The position numbers and the translations under genes were made by a program. This document shows positions 55,567 to 64,000 of a stretch of DNA of 64,000 bases, piece by piece. The stretch's first letter is position 1; each line of letters begins with the position of its first letter. The DNA is from Polyporus tsugae (Eukaryota; Basidiomycota; Agaricomycetes; Polyporales; Polyporaceae), in the NCBI GenBank assembly GCA_024305745.1, contig JAHRBS010000005.1, forward strand, positions 1,612,001 through 1,676,000, read 5' to 3'. Below the pieces are notes generated by a model, which saw only the letters and a list, made by a program, of their open reading frames with translations, was not told the DNA's origin and did no database searches.

Positions 55567-57382
55567 ATGTCCGCGGCTCCTGTCAGCGCGCAGGAGATAT
55601 CGTTTCTGTAAGTCTAGCAGCAATGTTGATGCCCGTCGTGCGAGTTCTAACCCTGTCGTTTGAATAATAGGTACACGGAAGATTACTGTCTTTACGCTGC
55701 CTGTGGTACTGTCCCACACAACATTCTCCCAAAGGCTTGCCCGATGCTAACCTGGCGCGCTAGCAATTCTCATCTATGACTGGCTCCTGTGCCTTGGCCA
55801 GGAGATCAGATTCATCTGGAACTGGCACTCGAAAGTCACTAGCTCGGCGCTGGTGTATGCCTTCAGCCGCTATCCATTGCTCGTAACGAATCTCCTGGCT
55901 GTTGCAACGAACTATCCGATGTCGAACCTAGTACGCAATGTTGCTACCATTCTTCCTTCCAACTGACTCATCATTTCGTATGTAGAGGTAGCTAGTGGTC
56001 GTTGACTGAGTGGATATCCATCTATTCTCACACCTGCTCCCCCGCAATAGCTGTAGGGCAATTACGTGGGCCCAGGTGGCCCTCGAGATACTGGGCATGA
56101 TTGCGTTCAGCGGTGCGTCTGAGATCCTTCCCGAAATACTCAGACACTGAACCGAACTGGTTTCCAGCATTCTCTGCCCTGCGTGCATATGTACTGTCGA
56201 ACAGGAACATATGGTGGACGGCAATAATCGTCCTTTTGGCGCTACCACCAACAGCGATGAACATTGTGAGTCTCTCGGACGTCGCGCTTGGTTGCGGTCA
56301 GTAATTTCTTCTCCGGGAAAGCTTGAAACCTTCTACAGCACTCCTGCAAACCTACGCAGTCCATTCAATTGCAGCTCGTCGACCTCGCTGTCTCCAACGC
56401 TCGATATCAGGTGTGTTCAACAGCCAGCATTCTGGTTCGCAACACTAACAGTACGACAATCACCCTTTCCAGTGGTGTGTAAAATGTTAATCCATCTTTC
56501 CGTGGTACTCACTTCTAGTATCACTTATAGCTAATCTTGTCTAGCGGGGATCGCAGCTTGTAGCAGAGCTCCTTGTTGTCGGCATCACCTGGTGGTACAG
56601 CTACCAGTCGTATCGCATGCAGAAAGGCATCAAACTTGGCAAAACTATCAGTTCTCTGCTCATCTACAATGGTGAGACGTGTCATGGATCGTCGTGTTCC
56701 TGGCTGATGTGATGTGTCACTAGGAAGTCTCTATTTCCTGTGCGCTTGGCTCCTTGCGACACTTTGGTTCCCGGGGTTCATTGCGAAAACTGCAGATTTC
56801 TTGCGACCTTGTACATCCTCGATATCATCTTCGGCACGACATCAGTACGTCCTCCAACTGTGGGTGTCACAATATGTCCTTATACATTGCTGCAGATTTC
56901 AGAAGGAACTTTGGATGCGGCGGACTTCCTGGGACTATTCTTCGATCCGTGAGTCCAGTCTGCGCCAGCCAAGTTCGTACCCACTACCTTCCATAGGCCT
57001 AATAAGCAATGCTTCTGCTCGCAGCCTAGCTTCGACTCTCACGAGTCGCTTCATGCTCGAGCTTCGCCAATTCGACAGCAGCCCCGCGTCCGTGACGTAT
57101 CACGATTCCGAGACAGCTTCTCGACTCCGAGAGCCCACGGCCTCGAGGGACATTCTCCAGTTCGCGGCGCAGCCTAGCGACTCGCTCCCGGCCTTCCTCA
57201 CATCCTTCGCTCACCCAGTTCACGTTGGTTCGGCCCTGTCCGAGACGGACCCTGATGCAATCGACGACGGCAGAGCGGAATGGCAAGAAATGGACGTGGT
57301 GGCATCGACTCAGACGACGCCGTCCTGCCAGAGCCCGGCTCCTGAGCAACCTCAGACTTCCGACCTGGGACACTCCGTATAG
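55567..57382 (+). pseudogene. DUF6533 membrane protein pseudogene, copy 4
   Basis: Starts MSAAPVSAQEISFL and keeps AILIYDWLLCLGQEIRFIWN, FSALRAYVLSNRNIWWTAII, LLVVGITWWYSYQSYR and the tail ending LGHSV-stop. After the fourth intron the conserved VVDWVEI reads VVD, stop, VDI because TGG is TGA (near 56007). The same TGA is in copy 5. A functional product would need readthrough or unusual splicing. Confidence 0.75.
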
Positions 57383-57702
57383 TTCGTGGTACACACTCAA
57401 ATGGGCGAGCAGTTCGCAGCTGTTGGCTGACTGTTGGTGATAATAGTTGCGGGCGTCACGCCGTAATCTCCCTCAGAGTCGTTGGTCCGAGTCGGTCCTC
57501 AGGCTTGTTTCCTCTCGACACTTTCGTGGCTCGTATTTTCCATTTTTCCGCTTGTACTGCATGCATATATACATATAGTAGCTGGTCTCCAAACCTTGTT
57601 TTCCTCCTCACTGGTGAGGGCGTGAAGATCTTGGGCCCGAGTCAGCACGGTCGATCGAGCAAGAGATCTTTGCGGTGCACACTCACAGGCTAGACAGCAG
57701 GA

Positions 57703-58790
57703 CTACGTTAGACTTCTCTCCGTGTGACGCGCCTGGATCGACTGCAAGAACAGTGTGGTGCACTCCTGAGTCTCAGATGGACATGCACCAATGGACCCGC
57801 TTGAAGGTGTCGTACAGCGCGTCACCCGGGACCGGGCGCGGATAGTACGGGTCGTTGGTGAAGAACACGTCGACAAGCCCGGACACATCGCCCTTGTCCC
57901 TCTCGAATGCGCGCACCTACCAATCGGAACCTTTCAGCGATAGTGCTTGCCACCCGACGACCGCACCAAAGTCAACGAAAGGGCAGTCCCTCCACGACGA
58001 CGCACCTGGCTGAAATCCACGACAAAAAACGCACCGCTGCAGAGTGGGAAGCACCCGCCATGACGAACTCGACGTCGCGTCGTAGCCCGCCCCAGGCCCA
58101 GAGTGGATCAGCGCGATCGTCTCACCCATCCCCGCCGCGACCTCGTCTTTCGGCGGGATGTCGTCGTCCCCGTCTTGGAGCAGCTCATAACGCGCGGCAT
58201 CGAGGGGAAGTTGACCGGGTTGACAAAGGCTGACGGGGGCAGTTCCTTGTTGAAGTACATGCGGCATATGAGCGGAAGGGGCAGCGGGACACTATCAGAG
58301 CTGCTGACAGGGTGGGGCAGAAGTGCGTGCGGACCTGCCGGACGACGTGCAGTGGGAGGGGGCGGCTCGGTCTATTACATAGTATGGTACTGGTCTTGGA
58401 GGCAGGCCGGCGAAGAGTTAACTCAGGATTGAATGGGCCCGGATGCGCCTGTCCACTCCTTCTTCAGACGGTTATGCCAACCTGGCCGCTAGCAGGGAAT
58501 TCAGATTGGACTTTTGAGGGGAAGACGGGCTTCCGGTTCTAGGGAGAGTAGCACGCGAGTGCGCATGGAACGGTGAACAGCGCGTCGAGGGTATTCTGGG
58601 TTACTGCGAGCACAGCTTGAAGGCTGGTGAACTCCCATGCGACTTGCGCGGCATGGTCTGGCGCGTGAGTGACCTTGATGGCGATGAGTCGTCCGGGGGA
58701 GGCGAAGCTGCCCGCGCCGATGCAAATGAGAGTGGTAGAGCCGTCGCGGTCGGTCGACGAGATCGCCAGACGGTCGTTGGTGACGGTGAG
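57703..58790 (-). pseudogene. DUF3669 pseudogene, copy 4
   Basis: The N-terminus reads ISSTDRDGSTTLICIGAGSF, then a short deletion removes the ATVF part of the glycine loop. AIKVTHAPDHAAQVAWEFTS is intact. A TAG follows (near 58545), then frameshifts. The ARYELLQDGDDDIPPKDEVA segment and the terminal LFLQSIQARHTERS remain. Convergent with DUF6533 copy 4. Confidence 0.8.
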
Positions 58791-59142
58791 AGCGCAAGGT
58801 GGTCGGCTGTGACCGTCAATCCGTCACATAACCTTGAGCTTCCGTCACGCTCGCGTGCGAAACCTCACCGCGGCCGGGACTCCGAGCCTCAGCCCAACTT
58901 CCTCTCTCCCTGTCAATGTCTCTCCCTGTCTCTCTCGGTTTTTGGGCCCGCCCCTATCTGTGATTGAATCTGCCGACTCAACAGAAGACTTGGTTATCAT
59001 GGGCTAGCCCGTGTATCCTTCACTCAGACTTAAATGTTTCGCGCTCTCAGGCTGGTTATCCCCTCGACTCATCGCGAGACAAGCCGCTGCTCGCTCTCCA
59101 TCCGGCCCTCCAGTTAGTTTCTGACCTGGCTCTCCTTCATAG

Positions 59143-60476
59143 AACTTGAGACTGTCGGTCAAGAGGCTATCACAACGCTTCGTCAATGTTGACTTGGTCG
59201 GAGTGGATGCGTCGATTGCGAACACATTCCGTCGGATATTGATTGATGAGGTGAGCCTGTCCATCCAATTCGTCGCGCGTTCAGCGCGCGACAACGGCCT
59301 GTGCTTGGGGAAGGCGGATCGCGTAAATGACGGGAGAACAACACTGGTGCTATACCCCCGATTCTTCCCGCGCCTCGAACGACAATATGCTTCTCCTGTC
59401 CTGGCTGAAGGCACCTTGTCCCGCGTGCCCCATGACCGTTGCTGACGCCCACCTAGGTCCCGACAATCGCAAACGTCTACGTCTTCAACAACACCTCCGT
59501 CATACACGACAATGAGATTCTATCCCACCGTTTAGGCCTCATCCCGTTGAACGTCGACCTCCGACTATCCGAGTTCCGATCACAAGGCAAACTACTCACG
59601 GACCGGAATACTCTCATATCCAAGTACGTCCCTTCCTCTCTCGTTATATCTCACTCCGTTCTCTGACTCCGCCTTCTCAAGGCTCAACGTAAAGTGCCAG
59701 TGCGCAAAAAAGCCACCACGCCCCCAGATTGAGACCTCGTCTAAGAGCAGCAAAGCGAGCAAGATGTGACCGTCTTCGCCGCGAATCCGCCAGCAGCGAC
59801 GAACCAGTACATCGGCTCGGCAAAGCTGGCCCCAGAATACACCATCGAGATCGAGATGCACCCGGTCAACGGTTTGGGAAGGAGAACGCGAAGTGGAGTG
59901 CCGTAGGTACGTCCCTCCATCCGATATAGTCCACGCATTTTGAACTCATACCTACCCGCGCGTCTCTCTGCAGCGACCACGTTGTACCGCCTGCACCCGC
60001 TCGTGGTCCTAAACCCATCAAAACCCGTCCCGCGCGAACACGCGGGGAAGTTCGCGAGGTGCTTCAGCCCGGGTGTCGTCCGTGTCGGCGCACACGGGGA
60101 AGGTTTTGATCAACGGACGCAACCTCCGCAGGGGGACGATGTCGCGCGCTGTGCTCCGGCATAGGGAGTTCGACGCTGCGTCGAGCTCAGGCGCATCCGA
60201 GACTGGCTCATCCGTGCGTCCCTCTCTTATCTCATCCCCAATCTTTTCCGGCGAGCCGCAAGGTACTGACGAGGCACGGATACAGTCAGCGTAGAGAGCG
60301 AGGGGCCGTACACGCCCAAGTAGCTCCTGCTCGACATGATCAAGGCCATGCGCGACAAGATTGCGTTGATCCGCGCGGCGGTGGAGGCACTCCTCGCAGA
60401 CTCCGAGGATCTGGGCAACGGGGCGGTGGTCGGCGGTCCGGACACGGATGGCGACGTTGAGATGAATGGAGAGTGA
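59143..60476 (+). pseudogene. RPC40: RPC40 pseudogene, copy 5
   Basis: No first exon; exon 2 reads [20 protein letters not shown]. Exon 3 is almost complete ([17 protein letters not shown] with TDRNTLISK), with a 9-bp loss shared with copy 4 and an extra codon before EILSHR. Exon 4 has lost the VVTTGDLVW part and is frameshifted. A TAG (PK-stop, near 60322) interrupts the last exon. The acidic tail and a TGA stop at 60474-60476 remain. Confidence 0.85.
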
Positions 60477-60587
60477 TAGGTGGAGTGCTGTTATTTATGG
60501 TACGGGACCGTCCGCTTTACTGGCGTCCGGCTGTGTACGCTGATGTTGAATGTGTTGCCACTGCTGCGTAGGCTGAACGCTATATGA

Positions 60588-61053
60588 CTATTTCCTTCGC
60601 CTTTCCCAATCTGCTATGTATCTCATGGCTAATGGCACATCGGGCTTCCCGACCCATCTCACAAGACTCTCTGCTTGCGGCCGCCTGGAAAGGAAACGTG
60701 TTATACCTTCCCTAGCGGCAGCTCTTGGTGTCTTCCCAAACGTGCATCCGTTCCTGTACCGGACATTGGGCGTCAAGATAACCTCGCCTCCTCCCGTGTC
60801 GCCACCGAAACCCAGTGACGTTGAGTCCAGTGCCTTCCAAACCGTGACTGCGACCACCTGTCGTGGCTTTGTCGTAGCCATGATTTCAGTGAGTCCTGAA
60901 CAGACCTCATTTCCGGCTGCAGCTCACTCTTTATAGACTACCATCACTACAGACCGTTGTTTAATCTTCCAGGGATGCGCTCGCAGACTTACCTCCGATG
61001 ATGCCGCTGACCGCCACCACACCACGCGCCTCAGGCGCAGTAGATACAGTCAT
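60588..61053 (-). CDS. Small conserved unknown protein, block copy 5
   Basis: Exon 1 60993-61053 and exon 2 60588-60895, joined in phase, give 122 aa: MTVSTAPEARGVVAVSGIIG, then GLTEIMATTKPRQVVAVTVW. The latter half (FLSRRPQAESLVR, VGKPDVPLAMRY) is also shared with the copy at 13755-14238 despite indels between, which supports coding. No family recognised. Divergent from the DUF6533 gene. Confidence 0.45.
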
Positions 61054-61621
61054 TGTTTCGTGTATCATTTGACGCCCCATAGGTAAGGTTAGAAGCAGTA
61101 TCCAATGCATCCGTCTCTGATATATCCATAGCTGCACGGCTCGATCAACGGGAAGCGCAACCCCGGGCAGATAGCCAGGTCTGTACCGTCGTCACCTGTT
61201 CAACTTTTTGTGTACTTCACACCTAGCCCGACTGGACATTCAGGCACGATCATTCAAGTTGTCGAGAGAATACGTCTACGGGCATTTTCGCGAGGGATTG
61301 CGTGCCCGGAGTAACACAGGATCGGGAAACATGGGGAGGGCAGGGGGAGGGCGACCCCCAGTGTTGAGAGGACGCCACACGTGATTAGGTTGGCTTCTGT
61401 GGGAGGCGAGTGTGGTTTTGGTTCGCAGATTATCCTATGTTGATGACAGCACATCGTCGAAGATAGCGTTTATAGGAATGGTGACTGCGTCTGTTCAGGC
61501 GATATCGAGACGACCGAGACGGAGGCAACATATAAATGTGTCACCATGGCGCTACCCCATGGAAACCCTGTTCCCATCCCGCCCTCTTGAGCAGTTCTCG
61601 TCCATATCCACGCTTGACAAA

Positions 61622-63391
61622 ATGTCCGCGACTCAGGAGATATCACTTCTGTAAGTCTAGCAGCCGCTTTAATGCCGGTTGTGCGAGTTCTAACACTGTT
61701 GTTTGAATAATAGGTACACGCAAGTATACTGTGCTTATGCTACTTGTGGTGCTGTCCCACGCAATATTTGTCCAATTTTCCGATGCTAACCTGCAGCGCC
61801 AGCAATTCTCGTCTATGACTGGCTCCTGTGCCTCGACCAGGAGGTCAGATTTATCTGGAACTGGCACTCGAAAGTCACTGGCTCCACGCTGGTGTATGCC
61901 CTCAGCCGCTATGCGTTGCTCATATATATTCTCCTGGCTGTTGCGACAAACTATCCGATGTCAGACCTAGTACGCAATGTTGCCACCATTCTTCCTTCCG
62001 ACTGACTCATGATTGTGTATGCAGAGGTAACTGATGGTTGTCGACTGAGTGGATATCCATCTATACTCACGCCCGCTCCCTGCAATAGCTGTAGGGCAAA
62101 TATATGGGCCCAGACGGCCACCTTGATACTGGGTACAATCGCGTTCAGCGGTGCGTCTGTAATTCCTCCCAACACACTCATATGCTGAACTGAACTGGTT
62201 TCCAGCATTCTCTGCTCTGCGTGCATACGCACTGTCAAACAGGAATATATGGTTGACGACGATAATCGTGCTTTTGGCGCTACCACCAACGGCGATGAAC
62301 ATTGTGAGTCTCCCGGAGGTTGCCCCTGGTTGTGGTCATTAAACCATGTTTTGAGACAGCTTACAGCCTTCTATGATGCTTTTACGAACCAACCCAGCCC
62401 ATTCAATTGCAGCCAATCGACCTCGCTATCTCCGACGCTCGGTACCAGGTGTGCCATTCAACGGCCAGCATTTTGGTTGACAACACTAACGGTCCGACAA
62501 TTGCCCTTCCCAGTGGTGTGTAGAATATTAATCTATCTTTATGTTGTACTCACTTCTCTCACATATAGTTAATGTTGTTTGGGGGGGATCACTGCTTGCA
62601 GCAGAGCTGCTTGTCATCGGCATCACCTGGTGGTACAGTTACCAGTCATATCACATCCGGAAAGGCCTCAAACTTGGCAAAACTATCAGTTCTCTCCTCA
62701 TCTACAACGGTGAGACGCCTCATGGATCGTTGTGTTCCAGGCTGGCTGATATGATTTTTACTAGGAAGCCTGTATTTCCTGTGTGCTTGGCTCCTTACAA
62801 CACTTTGTTTCCCGGGGCTCATCGCAAACATTGTAGATTTCTTGCGACCTTGTACATCATTCAGATCCTCTCTAGCACGGTATCGGTACGTCCTTCCACT
62901 GCAGATCACACATATCACGATGAATCATCATACATTGCTCCAGGTTGCAGATACAGCCTCGAATGCGGTGGTCTTCCTGAAAATATTCTACAATCCGTGA
63001 GTCCACTCTGCGGCCCTTGGTACCCGCTACGTTCCTGACAAGTAAATATGCTCGCAGTATAACTTCGATTCTCATATGTCATTTCATCCTCTCGCTTCGC
63101 CAATTCGACAGCAGCCCGGCGTCCGTGACGTATTCCGAGACGGGCTCTCGAGTCCGAGAGCGCACAGCCTCGAGGGATGTTCTCCAGTTCGCCGCGCAGC
63201 CAAGCGACTCGCTCCCGGCCTTCATCGCGTCCTTCGGAGGCCCCGTTCACGTTGGTTCCGCCCTGTGCGAGATGGACCCTGAGGGATGGCAAGAAATCGA
63301 TGTGGCACCGACTCTAACGACGCCATCTTCCCAGCCTGAAAGTCCGGCTCCTGAGCAATCTCAGGCTTCCGACTTGGGACACTCCGTATAG
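61622..63391 (+). pseudogene. DUF6533 membrane protein pseudogene, copy 5
   Basis: Starts MSATQEISLL; AILVYDWLLCLDQEVRFIWN, FSALRAYALSNRNIWLTTII, ELLVIGITWWYSYQSY and the LGHSV end are present. Defects are a mutated acceptor before exon 5 (TAG C became TAA C near 62033), the TGA shared with copy 4 in VVD-stop-VDI, a missing C in the following proline run, and a shortened acidic tail (residues before GWQEIDV lost). Confidence 0.75.
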
Positions 63392-63719
63392 CTTGTGGGT
63401 AGGCACTCACATGGGCGAGCAGTTCGCAGCTATTGACTGACCGTCGGTTATGATAGGTGCAGGCGCATTGCCGTAATCTCCCTCTGAGTGGTTGGTCCGA
63501 GTTGGTCCGAGTCCTCAGCCTGCTGGCTTCCTTTGGACACTTTCTTGGCACGTATTTATTATGACATCGGTTTCCATCTCTCCGCTTGTACTGCATGCAG
63601 ATATACATATGATAGCTGCTCTCCAAACCTTGTTTACCTCCTCCCTGGCCAGCGCGCGAAGATCTTGGGCCCGAGTCAGCACGGTCGATCGAGCAAGAGA
63701 TTGTTGCGGCGCCACTCAC

Positions 63720-64000
63720 AGAGTAGACAACAGCACCAAATTGGACTTCTCTCCATGCGGCGCGCCTGGATCGCCTGCAAGAATATGGCGGTGTGCTCCC
63801 GACGTTCCGAAGGGCACGCTTGAAGCCACCGTACAGCGGGTCGCCGGGCATTGGGCGAGGATAGTATGGATCATTAAAGCAAATAATGCGTCAACGAGTT
63901 CGGTCACGTCGCCAGTGACCCTGTCGTACGTGCGCATCTACCAATCGGAACCTTTCAGCAATAGTGCTTGATGCCCGACGACCACACCAAAGCCAAGGAA
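63720..64000 (-). pseudogene. DUF3669 3' part, copy 5, runs off the window
   Basis: Second-exon sequence on the minus strand (DRVTGDVTELVDALFA, then a frameshift in the NDPYYPRPVPGD region near 63870). The terminal ARxAER-like end lies close to 63745. The first exon lies beyond the window. Convergent with DUF6533 copy 5. Confidence 0.7.

Larger units (their letters stand above)
51655..58810 (+). repeat. RPC40-DUF6533-DUF3669 block, copy 4 (first tandem unit)
   Basis: Head-to-tail with copy 5. The 51655-51940 leader (ATTGAATCTACCGACTCAAC and ACTTAAATGTTTCG landmarks) matches 58813-59113. It has lost the small divergent gene and gained a transposon at 53582-55199. All three remaining genes are broken. 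Confidence 0.8.
58813..64000 (+). repeat. RPC40-DUF6533-DUF3669 block, copy 5 (second tandem unit, cut by window end)
   Basis: Same leader and gene order as copy 4 but retains the small divergent gene and lacks the transposon. The DUF3669 gene runs off the window end. Confidence 0.8.

Overview
The window looks like a nuclear segment from an agaricomycete (mushroom-forming basidiomycete, perhaps a polypore). The evidence is many short GT-AG introns of about 45-65 nt, very small exons, and families typical of such fungi: DUF6533 seven-helix membrane proteins, DUF3669 proteins, NmrA-like reductases, S28 peptidases, neutral ceramidase and a MYND protein. I saw no prokaryotic features, rRNA, convincing tRNA or CRISPR.

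Region 1 (1-21.9 kb) is a large, rearranged inverted duplication. An intact NmrA-like reductase (866-2062, +) and the tail of a convergent MYND gene recur inverted at 19.3-21.9 kb, where the second NmrA copy (19785-20981, -) is also intact. Between them lie an intact neutral ceramidase (7415-11542, +) with a 0.94 kb insertion in one intron, two NmrA pseudogenes, and one copy of the duplicated block described below. A second, nested inverted repeat copies the ceramidase 3' end into the left MYND gene and splits it.

Region 2 holds a recurring block of four genes: RPC40 (Pol I/III subunit AC40), a divergent small unknown gene, a DUF6533 membrane protein, and a convergent DUF3669 protein. Five copies are present: 12.3-17.1 kb (+), 25.1-30.9 kb (-), 34.4-40.4 kb (-), 51.7-58.8 kb (+) and 58.8-64 kb (+, running off the end). 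The copies have decayed differently. RPC40 is intact only in copy 3, DUF3669 only in copy 2, DUF6533 appears intact in copies 1, 2 and 3, and the small gene is open in copies 1 and 5. Copies 4 and 5 form a tandem pair sharing a nonsense codon in DUF6533, and copy 4 carries a 1.6 kb terminal-inverted-repeat transposon.

Region 3 is the unique sequence between blocks: an MDR-family oxidoreductase (23497-24835), a near-intact coiled-coil gene of unknown function (31.9-34.0 kb), a tandem pair of UPF1-like SF1 helicase genes (41.1-47.8 kb; the second has two stops next to its Walker A motif), and an intact secreted S28 serine peptidase (47998-50286) whose 5'-truncated paralogue sits at 17.2-18.9 kb.

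I see no single pathway here. The main signal is segmental duplication with asymmetric decay around an essential polymerase subunit, together with insertions that record the order of events. All exon models were built by eye from splice signals and reading phase.
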